NCBI GenBank assembly: GCA_910578715.1
Contig: CAJTRL010000011.1
Location: forward strand, 1-64,000
Direction: 5' to 3'
Source: an uncultured Lachnospiraceae bacterium
GTDB lineage: Bacteria; Bacillota; Clostridia; Lachnospirales; Lachnospiraceae
Length of the DNA: 64,000 bases
Shown: positions 40,811 to 50,046 of the stretch, piece after piece
Numbering within the stretch: position 1 is the stretch's first letter
Layout: every line of letters starts with the position of its first letter
Program-made: the position numbers and the translations under genes
Notes under the pieces: generated by a model
Told to the model about the DNA's origin: nothing
Database searches by the model: none
The model's input: the letters and a program-made list of their open reading frames with translations, nothing else

Positions 40811-41365
40811 ATGAAGAGTAAATTTGGTATTAAAGAAGTGGTGGCAATCGGTATTGGAACCGCATTGTTTGTAGCATTGACGGAAGTACAGATTCCGCTG
40901 GGATTCATTCCGAACACGGCTCTGCAGCCGAGAGCGGCGCTGATGGCATTTCTGGCAGCGGTATTCGGGCCTGTGGTAGGCGGTATCGTGGGTCTGCTCG
41001 GACATGCGCTCGGAGACGCGCTTTTCTATGGCAGCGTATGGTGGAGCTGGGTGTTCCCCGAAGCGGTAGCGGGTATTATAATCGGTCTGTTCGCAAAGAA
41101 ATTTGCGATAAAAGAAGGTGGTTTTGCAGTCAAAGAAATCGTATTATTTAATATAGTACAGGTGATTGCCAATGCGGCGGCGTGGATTGTTGCGGCGCCT
41201 CTTCTCGATATCGTTATCTATGCGGAACCGGCCGGAAAAGTTTTTGCACAGGGCGCATGGGCATTCCTCGGCAACATCATTATCATAGGTATTCTCGGCA
41301 CGCTGATTGCGGTCGGTTATTCCAAGATTGGCGGAAAGTCTTCCAGCCTGAGTAAAGAAGACTAG
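40811..41365 (+). CDS. ECF transporter substrate-binding (S) component, UPF0397 type
   Basis: The 184-residue membrane protein has five or six helices and the UPF0397 segment EVVAIGIGTALFVAL...PNTALQPRAALMAFLAAVFGPVVGGIVGLLGHALGDALFYGSVWWSWVFPE. S components bind the vitamin or similar small molecule and dock onto a shared energizing module. The next two genes encode that module (fused ATPase and EcfT), so this is a dedicated group I transporter. The substrate is not known from sequence. GGAGGAG precedes the ATG. Confidence 0.88.
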   Translation: MKSKFGIKEVVAIGIGTALFVALTEVQIPLGFIPNTALQPRAALMAFLAAVFGPVVGGIVGLLGHALGDALFYGSVWWSWVFPEAVAGIIIGLFAKKFAIKEGGFAVKEIVLFNIVQVIANAAAWIVAAPLLDIVIYAEPAGKVFAQGAWAFLGNIIIIGILGTLIAVGYSKIGGKSSSLSKED

Positions 41366-41391
41366 TGTACCAGTGTGCTTACGCTAAAAAG

Positions 41392-41418
41392 AATGCCCGT
41401 TTTTGCGGGCATTTTTTT
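41392..41418 (+). terminator. Terminator between S component and ATPase genes
   Basis: Stem AATGCCCG / CGGGCATT with a 6-base loop and seven T. It sits inside what is otherwise an operon, so it probably acts as a partial terminator that lowers energizing-module mRNA relative to the S component. Confidence 0.85.
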
Positions 41419-41444
41419 GGAAGAAATATTGGGAAGGAAAATAC

Positions 41445-43172
41445 ATGGAGCCGATAATCGAATTTAAAAATTTTTCATTTAAATATCGTTCCCAGAAAGA
41501 ACCGACGATTAAGGATATTAATCTGTCCATTTATCCCGGGGAAAAGGTGCTGATCGTAGGGCCTTCCGGTTCCGGCAAGTCTACGCTGGCACATTGTATC
41601 AACGGACTCGTTCCTTTTTCCTATAAGGGAGAGATTACGGGAACTTATACCGTTGCCGGTCAGAATCCGGAAAAACTCGGAATTTTCGGGCTGTCCAAAC
41701 TGGTTGGAACGGTACTTCAGGACACGGACGGTCAGTTTATCGGGCTGACCGTTGCGGAAGATATTGCTTTTGCGCTGGAAAACGATATGATACCGCAGAA
41801 AGAGATGTTTGAGCGGGTTGCCAGAGTGTCTGAAACGGTGGAAGTGCAGTCGGTACTCGGCAACGCGCCGGGGGCGCTTTCAGGCGGGCAGAAGCAGCGG
41901 GTTTCCATGGCGGGCGTTATGATAGACCAGGTGGACATTCTGCTGTTCGACGAGCCGCTTGCGAATCTGGACCCGGCGACGGGAAAACGGGCGATAGAAT
42001 TAATCGACCAGATTCACCGGGAAGAAAAAACAACAGTAGTTATTATTGAACACCGGCTGGAAGATGCGCTTACCTGTGGAGCCGACCGGATTGTTGTGGT
42101 CGGTGAGGGCAGAATTGTGGCGGATATGACGCCGGATGAGCTTTTATCCGGCGATATTCTGCAAAGAGAAGGCATTCGGGAACCGCTGTACGTGACGGCG
42201 TTAAAATATGCGGGATGCCGGATTGGGGCGGACAGTTTTCCTTCGGATATTCATAAAATGAATGAAACAGGGCAGCTTGCAAATTATAAAGGCAAAGTTG
42301 GCGAATGGTTCCGGCAGACGGTTTTGCCGGAACGGAAACCGGACGAGGAAATCGTTCTGGAAGTAAAAAATCTGGATTTTGCCTATACGCCCGGCAGACC
42401 GGTTCTTAAGGACGTTTCCTTCCGCATACATAAGGGGGAAATGCTCAGCATTGTCGGAAAAAACGGTGCGGGGAAATCCACGCTTTCCAACCTGATATGC
42501 GGTTTCCTGATGCCGGATAAAGGCAGCATTTCTCTCCACGGGGAGGACCTTCTGACCCGCTCCATCAAAGAAAGAGGAGAGAGTATCGGCCTGGTAATGC
42601 AGAATCCGAACCAGATGATAAGTAAAACGATGATTTTTGAAGAGGTGGCGCTCGGTTTACAGGTGCGCGGCGTTGCGCCCGAAGAAATCGAGAAAAGAGT
42701 GCATGAGACGTTGAAAATCTGCGGTCTCTATCCTTTCCGGAACTGGCCTGTTTCGGCGCTAAGCTACGGGCAGAAGAAGCGTGTAACGATAGCGTCTATT
42801 CTGGTGATGAACCCGGATATCATTATTCTGGACGAACCGACGGCGGGACAGGATTACAGGCATTATACGGAAATCATGGAGTTCCTGAAAGAAATTAATA
42901 AAAATAGTGGAATAACGATAGTTATGATAACACACGATATGCACCTGATGCTGGAATACACAGACCGGGCGCTTGTCATTGCGGAAGGGCAGCTTCTGGC
43001 GGATGAAAAGCCCAGTGAGGTTCTGACGGACGACATGCTGACGCAGAAAGCCTATTTAAAGAGGACGTCGCTTTATGATTTGGCGGTGGGCTGCGGTATA
43101 GACAGACCTTCCGATTTTGTAGACTGTTTTATTTATTATGAGCGGAATTACCGGGAAAAGGGGGGAAAATAG
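41445..43172 (+). CDS. ECF transporter ATPase, two fused ABC domains
   Basis: The 575-residue product joins two EcfA-type ATPases. The first has VGPSGSGKSTLAHCING, LSGGQKQRVSMAGVM and LLFDEPLANLDP; the second has VGKNGAGKSTLSNLICG, SYGQKKRVTIASILV and IILDEPTAGQDY, with H-loops IIEHRLE and ITHDMH. The second signature is SYGQK rather than SGGQ, as often in EcfA. The fusion resembles YkoD-type proteins. ATG 41445 follows GGGAAGG; the stop overlaps the EcfT start by one base. Confidence 0.93.
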   Translation: MEPIIEFKNFSFKYRSQKEPTIKDINLSIYPGEKVLIVGPSGSGKSTLAHCINGLVPFSYKGEITGTYTVAGQNPEKLGIFGLSKLVGTVLQDTDGQFIGLTVAEDIAFALENDMIPQKEMFERVARVSETVEVQSVLGNAPGALSGGQKQRVSMAGVMIDQVDILLFDEPLANLDPATGKRAIELIDQIHREEKTTVVIIEHRLEDALTCGADRIVVVGEGRIVADMTPDELLSGDILQREGIREPLYVTALKYAGCRIGADSFPSDIHKMNETGQLANYKGKVGEWFRQTVLPERKPDEEIVLEVKNLDFAYTPGRPVLKDVSFRIHKGEMLSIVGKNGAGKSTLSNLICGFLMPDKGSISLHGEDLLTRSIKERGESIGLVMQNPNQMISKTMIFEEVALGLQVRGVAPEEIEKRVHETLKICGLYPFRNWPVSALSYGQKKRVTIASILVMNPDIIILDEPTAGQDYRHYTEIMEFLKEINKNSGITIVMITHDMHLMLEYTDRALVIAEGQLLADEKPSEVLTDDMLTQKAYLKRTSLYDLAVGCGIDRPSDFVDCFIYYERNYREKGGK

Positions 43173-43999
43173 TGTCGCGGGTACTGTCTTATGAAGAAAA
43201 AGATACATGGATTCACAGGCTGAGCGGCGTTACGAAGCTGATTTTTTTTCTGCTCTGGTCGATTACGAGTATGATTTCCTATGATACCAGGGTACTGCTC
43301 GTGATGCTGGTGTTAAGCCTTATCATTTTTGCCATGTCCAAAACAAAATGGAAACAGGTCGGAACGGTATTCAAGTTTATTATGCTTTTTTTGTGCATCA
43401 ATCTGATTGCCATATTTTTCTTTTCTCCGGGACAGGGAACGAAAATATACGGAACCGAAACGCCGCTATGGCATTTGTTCGGCCGCTATACGATGACGAA
43501 GGAGCAGCTTTTTTATGAATTTAATGTGATGCTGAAATACCTGACGGTCATTCCGGCGGTCTTCATGTTCATCGTGACGACAAATCCGAGCGAATTTGCC
43601 GCTTCCATGAATAAAGTGGGGATTCACTATAACGTCGGCTATGCGATGGCAATCGCGCTCCGCTATATTCCGGATGTGCAGGACGATTTCTCGAAAATCA
43701 AACATGCTCAGGAGGCAAGAGGAATCGAAATGTCCAAAAAGGCGCCTTTTATGAACCGGATTAAAAGCATGGCGTCGATTATTTTCCCGCTTGTTTTTTC
43801 CAGCATGGACCGGATTGATGTGGTGAGCAACGCGATGGAGCTGCGCGGCTTCGGAAAGCATAAAAAGCGGACATGGTATTCCGCAAGACCTTTTAAAAGA
43901 AACGATTACCTGACGCTTATAGTTATCGTTTTGTTTACCATTGCGGCATTTGCCATTACATTCCGGGATGGCAGCCGTTTTTATAATCCGTTTATATAA
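43172..43999 (+). CDS. ecfT: ECF transporter transmembrane coupling protein EcfT
   Basis: The 275-residue membrane protein couples the ATPase to the S component. It has the hydrophobic helices expected and the two coupling-helix motifs, A-x-E-A-R-G-I (AQEARGIE) and AMELRGFG, that fit the A-R-G consensus. It starts at GTG 43172, overlapping the preceding stop by one base, so translation is coupled to the ATPase gene. AAAAGGGGGG lies just upstream. Confidence 0.92.
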   Translation: MSRVLSYEEKDTWIHRLSGVTKLIFFLLWSITSMISYDTRVLLVMLVLSLIIFAMSKTKWKQVGTVFKFIMLFLCINLIAIFFFSPGQGTKIYGTETPLWHLFGRYTMTKEQLFYEFNVMLKYLTVIPAVFMFIVTTNPSEFAASMNKVGIHYNVGYAMAIALRYIPDVQDDFSKIKHAQEARGIEMSKKAPFMNRIKSMASIIFPLVFSSMDRIDVVSNAMELRGFGKHKKRTWYSARPFKRNDYLTLIVIVLFTIAAFAITFRDGSRFYNPFI

Positions 44000-44012
44000 A
44001 AGAGAGGGAACC

Positions 44013-44714
44013 ATGACGGAACAATTTGCAAGAACAGAGCTTTTACTGGGAAAGGAAGCGATGGACAGGCTGCAAAAATCGCATGTGGCGGTCTTTGGAA
44101 TCGGCGGCGTGGGCGGTTATGTTGTTGAGGCGCTGGCGCGTTCCGGCGTCGGCGGCCTGGACTTAATCGACCATGACAAGGTGAGCCTGACGAACATCAA
44201 CCGACAGATTATTGCGACGCTCGACACTGTCGGAAAGGATAAGGTGGATGTGATGAAGGAGCGGATTCTCTCCATCAATCCCGATGCGGCGGTCAATGTG
44301 TCAAAATGTTTTTATCTGCCGGAGACGGCGGACCTTTTTGATTTGAGAAAGTATTCCTATGTGGTGGACGCCGTCGATACCGTGACGGCGAAAATCGAAC
44401 TGATTATGCGGGCCGGGAAAGCCGGCGTGCCCATCATAAGCTGTATGGGAACCGGGAACAAGCTGGAGCCGGCCAGGCTGGAGATAGCGGATATTTATCA
44501 GACCTCCGTGTGTCCTCTTGCAAAAGTCATGCGCAGAGAGCTGCGCAAAAGAAATGTGGAAAAGTTAAAAGTCTTATATTCTAAAGAAGAACCTGTCAAA
44601 AATTATTTATCCGTACAGGGGCGTGCCGTTCCGGGAAGCGTATCTTTTGTACCTCCGGCGGCGGGGCTCATGATTGCGTCGGAAGTTATCAGGGAAATTG
44701 TTGGGGGCTGGTGA
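44013..44714 (+). CDS. tcdA: tRNA threonylcarbamoyladenosine dehydratase
   Basis: TcdA (CsdL/YgdL) cyclises t6A at tRNA position 37 to ct6A using ATP. The 233-residue E1-like protein has FARTELLLGKEAMDRLQKSHVAVFGIGGVGGYVVEALARSGVG, the catalytic-type DHDKVSLTNINRQ, the DAVDTVTAK motif and the ISCMGTGNKLEP segment. ATG 44013 follows AGAGAGGG. In proteobacteria it works with the cysteine desulfurase CsdA; here an IscR-IscS-IscU set follows, though a terminator lies between. The t6A-starting enzyme (Sua5/TsaC type) is about 8 kb downstream. Confidence 0.92.
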   Translation: MTEQFARTELLLGKEAMDRLQKSHVAVFGIGGVGGYVVEALARSGVGGLDLIDHDKVSLTNINRQIIATLDTVGKDKVDVMKERILSINPDAAVNVSKCFYLPETADLFDLRKYSYVVDAVDTVTAKIELIMRAGKAGVPIISCMGTGNKLEPARLEIADIYQTSVCPLAKVMRRELRKRNVEKLKVLYSKEEPVKNYLSVQGRAVPGSVSFVPPAAGLMIASEVIREIVGGW

Positions 44715-44765
44715 GGAGGAGAGTTTGCCCTGGCAGAAAAAAACGCATAAAATATTTATAATAGG

Positions 44766-44795
44766 AAAGCGCTGGCTGTCATAGCCGGCGCTTTT
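44766..44795 (+). terminator. Rho-independent terminator after tcdA
   Basis: A 12-bp stem AAAGCGCTGGCT / AGCCGGCGCTTT with one wobble pair and a 5-base loop, ending in TTTT. Confidence 0.9.
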
Positions 44796-44814
44796 AAAAA
44801 TTTCTGAAAGCCTA

Positions 44815-44843
44815 TTAACAAAGTAGGATATTTGTGATAAGAT
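44815..44843 (+). promoter_or_regulatory. Promoter of the iscR-iscS-iscU operon
   Basis: TTAACA (44815-44820), 17 bases, TAAGAT (44838-44843), about 90 bases upstream of the IscR-type gene. The leader is available for autoregulation but I cannot assign an operator. Confidence 0.55.
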
Positions 44844-44930
44844 AGTCGTTAGAAATCATATTAAGGCGATAGGAAAACTGGAGGCCGCTATGAACGGTTT
44901 TTGCGCGGCCAGAAGGAATGGAGGATATGA

Positions 44931-45368
44931 ATGAAAATCTCAACCAAAGGAAGATATGCGCTGCGGCTGATGCTGGATTTGGCAACGTATAGCACGGACG
45001 GGCCGGTATGCCTGAAAGATGTGGCAAAAAGGCAGCAGATATCGGACAAGTATCTGGAGCAGATTATCGCGATATTGAACAGGGCCGGGTATGTGAAGAG
45101 CATTCGGGGAGCCCAGGGCGGTTATCTTTTGAAAAAAGAGCCCGAAGAATATACGGCTGGCATGATTTTGCGGCTGACGGAGGGCGATTTGGCGCCGGTA
45201 AGCTGCGTCGGGGCGGAAAAAGAGGAATGCGGGCGTAAGTCAGGATGCGTAACGACCCGTATCTGGCAGCGGATTAGCGATGCGGTCAACGAGGTGGTTG
45301 ACAATATCACGCTGGCGGACATGCTGGCATGGCAGAAGGAGCTGGCGGATAAGGAGGAGCAGCAATGA
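44931..45368 (+). CDS. iscR: Rrf2-family Fe-S-sensing regulator, IscR type
   Basis: The 145-residue product has the Rrf2 winged helix (MKISTKGRYALRLMLDLA...VCLKDVAKRQQISDKYLEQIIAILNRAGYVKSIRGAQGGYLL) and three cysteines at 92, 100 and 106, which match the [2Fe-2S] ligand arrangement of IscR. It heads the operon for cysteine desulfurase and IscU, overlapping iscS by 4 bases, so it probably adjusts the pathway to Fe-S demand. GGAGG precedes the ATG. Confidence 0.9.
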   Translation: MKISTKGRYALRLMLDLATYSTDGPVCLKDVAKRQQISDKYLEQIIAILNRAGYVKSIRGAQGGYLLKKEPEEYTAGMILRLTEGDLAPVSCVGAEKEECGRKSGCVTTRIWQRISDAVNEVVDNITLADMLAWQKELADKEEQQ

Positions 45369-46543
45369 AAAAACTGATTTATCTGGATAATGCGGCGACG
45401 ACACGGGTCGCGCCGGAAGCAGTTGACGCCATGATGCCATATTTTACGGAATACTACGGGAATCCGTCCGCAATCTATTCTTTTGCGGGAGAGGCGAAAC
45501 GGGCGATAGAGGAAGCGAGAAGAACACTGGCCGCCGGAATCGGCGCGAAACCGGAAGAAATCTATTTTACGGGCGGGGGGAGCGAGTCCGATAACTGGGC
45601 TTTGAAGGCTGCGGCTGAAGCATATGCCGCAAAAGGAAAACATATCATTACGACGAAAATCGAGCATCACGCGATTCTGCATACAGCGGAATATCTGGAA
45701 AAAAACGGCTGTGAAGTAACTTATCTGGATGTGGACGAGAACGGGCTGGTAAGCCCGGGAGCGGTCCGGGCGGCGATTCGTCCGGGAACGATTTTGATTT
45801 CCGTGATGATGGCAAACAATGAAATCGGAACCGTGGAGCCGGTTCGGGAAATCGGCGCGATTGCGAAGGAACATGGTATTCTGTTTCATACGGATGCCGT
45901 CCAGACGTTCGGGCATATGCCAATCGATGTGAACGAAATGAATATCGACCTGTTGAGCGCCAGCGCACACAAGCTGAACGGGCCGAAAGGAGTCGGCCTG
46001 TTATATATCCGTCAGGGACTAAAACTCCGCGCTTTTGTGCACGGCGGCGCACAGGAGCGGCAGCGCCGGGCGGGAACGCATAATACGGCGGGAATCGTCG
46101 GATTCGGCAAAGCGGCCGAACTCGCTTTTCACAGCATGGAACAGAGAGCGGAATACGAGATGCGGCTGAGGGATTATCTTATCGGACGTATTTTGGATGA
46201 AATCCCTTATGTGAGGCTGAACGGCGACCGGACGAAGCGACTGCCGGGCAATGCGAGTTTTTGTTTCCGTTTTATTGAAGGAGAATCTCTGCTGATTCTG
46301 CTGGACCAGAACGGAATCTGCGCTTCCAGCGGTTCAGCCTGTACTTCGGGAGCGCTGGAGCCTTCTCATGTGCTGCTGGCAATCGGCCTTCCCCATGAGA
46401 TTGCGCATGGTTCTCTGCGCATTAGCCTGTCCTTTCAGACGACGAAGGAAGAAGTAGATTTTGCGGTGGATAAGATAAAAGAAATTGTGGAACGGCTCAG
46501 AAATATGTCGCCGCTCTACGAAGATGCGTTGAAAAATATTTGA
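45365..46543 (+). CDS. iscS: Cysteine desulfurase (IscS/NifS)
   Basis: A PLP enzyme that takes sulfur from cysteine and passes it as persulfide. The 392-residue product has YLDNAATTRVAPE at the N-terminus, the PLP lysine in SASAHKLNGPKG (Lys203) and the catalytic cysteine loop SSGSACTSG (Cys326). The long active-site insertion is of the NifS/IscS class I type. It overlaps iscR by 4 bases and is followed by the scaffold gene. Confidence 0.95.
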   Translation: MKKLIYLDNAATTRVAPEAVDAMMPYFTEYYGNPSAIYSFAGEAKRAIEEARRTLAAGIGAKPEEIYFTGGGSESDNWALKAAAEAYAAKGKHIITTKIEHHAILHTAEYLEKNGCEVTYLDVDENGLVSPGAVRAAIRPGTILISVMMANNEIGTVEPVREIGAIAKEHGILFHTDAVQTFGHMPIDVNEMNIDLLSASAHKLNGPKGVGLLYIRQGLKLRAFVHGGAQERQRRAGTHNTAGIVGFGKAAELAFHSMEQRAEYEMRLRDYLIGRILDEIPYVRLNGDRTKRLPGNASFCFRFIEGESLLILLDQNGICASSGSACTSGALEPSHVLLAIGLPHEIAHGSLRISLSFQTTKEEVDFAVDKIKEIVERLRNMSPLYEDALKNI

Positions 46544-46652
46544 CTTTGTCCGGCACATATTGGATTTACGCGCTTTAAGAATCGTTCAAATGTTGTGGGC
46601 CGGGCAGGCATGAATGATTATGATAAAGAAGACCGGGAGGGATAAAACGGCT

Positions 46653-47063
46653 ATGTATAGTGAAAAAGTAATGGACCATTTTAGCAACCCCAGGAATGTC
46701 GGGGAGCTGGAGCAGCCGAGCGGCGTCGGAACTGTCGGAAACGCGAAGTGCGGTGATATTATGCGTATTTATCTGGATATCGACGATGCCGGAATTATCA
46801 GGGAGGCAAAATTTAAGACTTTTGGCTGTGGCGCGGCGATAGCCACGAGCAGCATGGCGACGGAACTCGTGAAAGGAAAAACGGTCGAAGAGGCGTTACA
46901 AGTGACGAATAAGGCGGTGATGGAGGCGCTGGACGGTCTGCCTCCGGCGAAAGTGCACTGCTCCCTTCTTGCCGAAGAAGCGATTCATGCGGCGCTGTGG
47001 GATTATGCCGAAAAAAACGGGATTCGGATTGAGGGGCTCAAAAAACCGGAGGCAGACGTTTGA
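46653..47063 (+). CDS. iscU: Fe-S cluster scaffold IscU
   Basis: The 136-residue NifU-N-type scaffold has MYSEKVMDHFSNPRNVG, then the three cluster cysteines in AKCGD, FGCGAAIA and VHCSLLAEEA. It is the receiving partner of the upstream desulfurase. ATG 46653 (MYSEK) follows GGGAGGG; residues from 46614 are unconserved. Its last 26 bases overlap the end of the convergent AraC gene. Confidence 0.92.
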   Translation: MYSEKVMDHFSNPRNVGELEQPSGVGTVGNAKCGDIMRIYLDIDDAGIIREAKFKTFGCGAAIATSSMATELVKGKTVEEALQVTNKAVMEALDGLPPAKVHCSLLAEEAIHAALWDYAEKNGIRIEGLKKPEADV

Positions 47064-47889
47064 TTCTGGATGGCGGCACATCATATTTTTTCTTAAAAAG
47101 TTTGCTGAAATGGTAGGCGTCGTCGTAGCCTACTCTGGAAGCAACTTCCTGTATGCTCGTATAATTCCCGCTTTCCAGTATTTCTCTGGCGTGTTCGAGG
47201 CGGATATCAATCAGATACCGAATCGGTGTGTCGCCCGTTTCACTCTTGAAGATTCTGGATATATAAAAGGGGCTTAAATACATGTTTTCCGCAATCTGGT
47301 CCAGCGATATTTTCTCCGCATAATGCTCTGAAAAAAAGTTGATTATCTGCTCCACCACATATTTTTTGCCGGCTGACTCAAACTCACAGCCTTTATACTG
47401 TGTTAAAGGCGCGGTCTGTTCCCGGATAATCAGCAGAAGCAGCTGAATCAGATAGGAACGGAGCATGTAATACCGGCCCTGTCTCAAAACTTCGTTTTCC
47501 GCCTCCATGCCCGAAACAATGCGAAACAGCTTTTGCCGGAAGTCCCCGGATGAATGCAGAATGGGACTGCCGGAAATGTCAAATCGGTTTGGGGCCATTT
47601 CACGGAAAAGCACATCGGTAAAGCCGACAAAAAATTCTATTGTCGGTTTTCCGTTACCATCCGTGAGCGCCTGATGGTGCACACCGGGATTCAGGATAAG
47701 CAGGTCTCCTTCTTCTACGCAATAGATGGTATCATCAATTTTATATCTGCCTTTTCCGGAGAGGATAAAAGCGATTTCGATATGGTCGTGGCTGTGATAT
47801 CTTTGCTCGTCGCAAAGCCGTGTTCCTTTCCAGGTAAACAAAAAGGTAGGATTCAGCTCGTCGCCGACAATTTCTTTTCTGTCTGTCAT
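47038..47889 (-). CDS. AraC-family transcriptional regulator
   Basis: The 283-residue product has an N-terminal cupin sensor domain (RYHSHDHIEIAFILSGKGRYKIDDTIYCVEEGDLLILNPGVHH) and a C-terminal double HTH (ISLDQIAENMYLSPFYISRIFKSETGDTPIRYLIDIRLEHAREIL and IQEVASRVGYDDAYHFSKLFKKKYDVPPSRIK). Such proteins usually sense a sugar or similar ligand and activate nearby genes. The divergent ABC exporter lies beyond a long inverted repeat and could be its target, but no site is identified. It overlaps iscU at the 3' end by 26 bases. Confidence 0.9.
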   Translation of the reverse strand: MTDRKEIVGDELNPTFLFTWKGTRLCDEQRYHSHDHIEIAFILSGKGRYKIDDTIYCVEEGDLLILNPGVHHQALTDGNGKPTIEFFVGFTDVLFREMAPNRFDISGSPILHSSGDFRQKLFRIVSGMEAENEVLRQGRYYMLRSYLIQLLLLIIREQTAPLTQYKGCEFESAGKKYVVEQIINFFSEHYAEKISLDQIAENMYLSPFYISRIFKSETGDTPIRYLIDIRLEHAREILESGNYTSIQEVASRVGYDDAYHFSKLFKKKYDVPPSRIKRLPPVF

Positions 47890-47976
47890 GTTGTGTACAC
47901 CTCTTTATGTGCATGGAACACATATGTTTGTCGTTTTCATTGTACTGAATATTTCCGCAAAAGTAAAATACAAAAT

Positions 47977-48201
47977 GTACCGTGAACCAGAAACCGCCAG
48001 GAGGAAAGGCGCGGGGCCGGGGCATGTGTATGTTCCTTTGAGGCACGCTTGCGCTCCACGAAAAGCAGCAGCGGTACTAAGTTCAAAAGTTGCAAAGCAA
48101 CTTTTTCACTAAGTACCGGCTTCCTTTACAGGGCCTCGGCCGGAACATACACATGCCCCGGCCCCGCGCCTTTCCTCCTGGCGGTTCCTGGTCTGCGGTA
48201 C
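47977..48201. repeat. Long near-perfect inverted repeat, divergent intergenic
   Basis: Arms 47986-48036 and 48142-48192 are 51 bases each and inverted, matching at 50 of 51 positions. An outer GTACCG / CGGTAC pair (47977-47982, 48196-48201) extends them after a 3-base break. The 105-base centre holds its own CGGTACT / AGTACCG and AGTTGC / GCAACT stems with a T run. The arms are strongly G+C-rich compared with the flanks. It lies between the divergent AraC and ABC exporter genes and is likely a small non-autonomous element or a strong transcription insulator. Confidence 0.85.
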
Positions 48202-48285
48202 AAAATTATACAGGAAGGCCGCAAGATACTACATTTCTTTTTCGGAACAGAATCGTATACTGAAACTAAATAAGGAGGCGTAACC

Positions 48286-50046
48286 ATGACGGCGAATAAG
48301 TGGTTTTTTTCTTTTTTGAAAAAATACAAATGGATGATGGGGGCGGCGCTGTGCCTGACAACTCTGATAGCGGCGCTTGCAATCGTAAATCCTTATATTT
48401 CCGGGCTGATTGTGGATGATGTCATCATCGGGGGAGAGTATGCGCTTTTGCCCAGGCTCATTGCCGCACTGCTTCTGGTTACCGGAATACGGGGCGTTCT
48501 GCGTTTTTTCTATCAGGTTATTTTCGAGACCTGTTCCCAGGGCGTTTTATATGAAATGCGGGATAAAGTATACCGGAAGCTGCTTCAGGAAGACTTCGCT
48601 TTTTATAATAAGAAACGGACAGGAGATTTGATGTCAAGACAGACGGGTGACATGGATGCAATCCGGCATTTCGTAGCGTATGTTATTTATAGCCTGTATG
48701 AAAATACGCTGCTCTTTCTGTTCGCGTTGTTTATGATTTTTACGGTAAATGTGAAGCTGGCCCTTTGCATGCTTGCGGTGCTCCCATTTACGGGGCTTAC
48801 GACTTATTTACAGTCCAAAGCGGTGCGTCCGGCCTTTCAGCGGAACCGGAACTGTTTTTCGTCCCTGAATGCTTTTGTACAGGAAAATATCAGCGGAAAC
48901 CGCGTGGTAAGGGCTTTTGCAAAAGAGGATTTTGAAATCAGCAAATTTAATAAGGAAAACGATGCCTTTCGGGCGTCGCAGCTGGATGCTTCCAAAATCT
49001 GGAAAAAGTATCTGCCTGTTTTTGAGATACTTTCCCATCTGCTGACAATTATCCTGATGCTGTATGGCGGATATATGGTCATCATGGGGGAAATAACGAT
49101 GGGAAATCTGGTAACGGTGAACGGGTATCTGTGGATGCTGACCGTGCCTTTGCGTATGGCAGGCTGGTGGGTGAACGATATCCAGCGCTTTACGACTTCC
49201 GTGGAAAAAATTTATGCCACTTATATAGAAGAGCCCAAAGTGCGGACGCCCCGGAAAGGAATCGGGAGAAAGCATTTTGACGGCCGGGTGGAGTTTCGGA
49301 ATGTTTCCTATCGTGCGGACGATGAGGAAATTGTGCATAACATCGATTTTACGGCGGCGCCCGGTCAGACAATCGGCATTATCGGCTCTACCGGAGCGGG
49401 AAAGTCCACGATTATGAATCTTTTGTGCCGGTTTTATGATACGACGGGCGGGGAGGTGCTGGTGGACGGCATCAATGTGAAAGAGCTGGATTTATACGAG
49501 CTGCGGGACAATATCGGGATGGCGATGCAGGATGTTTTTCTTTTTTCCGATACGATTGAAGGAAATATTGCCTATGCGAGGCCGGACTGCTCTTTTGAAG
49601 AGGTAAAAAGGGCAGCGGTGATGGCGGACGCAAACCACTTCATTCAATCTCTGCCGGAGGGCTATGATACGATTGTGGGAGAGCGGGGCGTTGGGCTTTC
49701 GGGCGGCCAGAAGCAGAGAATTTCCCTGGCGAGGGCGCTTTTAAAGGACCCGGCAATTCTGATTCTGGACGATACCACGTCCGCCGTGGATATGGAAACG
49801 GAAAGCTACATACAGGAACAGTTAAAGAAAATCGAAAAGAATTGTACCATTTTTATCATTGCTTACCGTATTTCCTCCATCCGGGACTGCGACCAGATTC
49901 TTGTCATGAACAACGGACGGATTATTGAGCGGGGCACACATGATGAACTGGTGGCGATGAACGGTTATTATGCGGCGGCATTCAGAAACCAATATGGAGA
50001 AATTCCCGAAGAGGTGAAGAAAGGGTTGCGCTATGGCACGGAATAG
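48286..50046 (+). CDS. ABC exporter half-transporter with degenerate ATP site
   Basis: The 586-residue protein has six membrane helices and one nucleotide-binding domain. Walker A is GSTGAGKST and the signature LSGGQKQRISLARALL is intact. Two catalytic positions are altered: the usual Walker B glutamate is Asp (LILDDTTSAVD) and the H-loop histidine is Tyr (IIAYRISS). This is the degenerate half of a heterodimeric exporter of the TM287/288 or BmrCD type. The next gene, overlapping by 14 bases, supplies the complementary half. Substrate unknown, often drugs or peptides. Confidence 0.92.
   Translation: MTANKWFFSFLKKYKWMMGAALCLTTLIAALAIVNPYISGLIVDDVIIGGEYALLPRLIAALLLVTGIRGVLRFFYQVIFETCSQGVLYEMRDKVYRKLLQEDFAFYNKKRTGDLMSRQTGDMDAIRHFVAYVIYSLYENTLLFLFALFMIFTVNVKLALCMLAVLPFTGLTTYLQSKAVRPAFQRNRNCFSSLNAFVQENISGNRVVRAFAKEDFEISKFNKENDAFRASQLDASKIWKKYLPVFEILSHLLTIILMLYGGYMVIMGEITMGNLVTVNGYLWMLTVPLRMAGWWVNDIQRFTTSVEKIYATYIEEPKVRTPRKGIGRKHFDGRVEFRNVSYRADDEEIVHNIDFTAAPGQTIGIIGSTGAGKSTIMNLLCRFYDTTGGEVLVDGINVKELDLYELRDNIGMAMQDVFLFSDTIEGNIAYARPDCSFEEVKRAAVMADANHFIQSLPEGYDTIVGERGVGLSGGQKQRISLARALLKDPAILILDDTTSAVDMETESYIQEQLKKIEKNCTIFIIAYRISSIRDCDQILVMNNGRIIERGTHDELVAMNGYYAAAFRNQYGEIPEEVKKGLRYGTE

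Noticed and set aside
47888..48273. Small open frames across the long inverted repeat
   Set aside because: They exist because the arms are G+C-rich and lack stops; no ribosome binding site or domain supports them.
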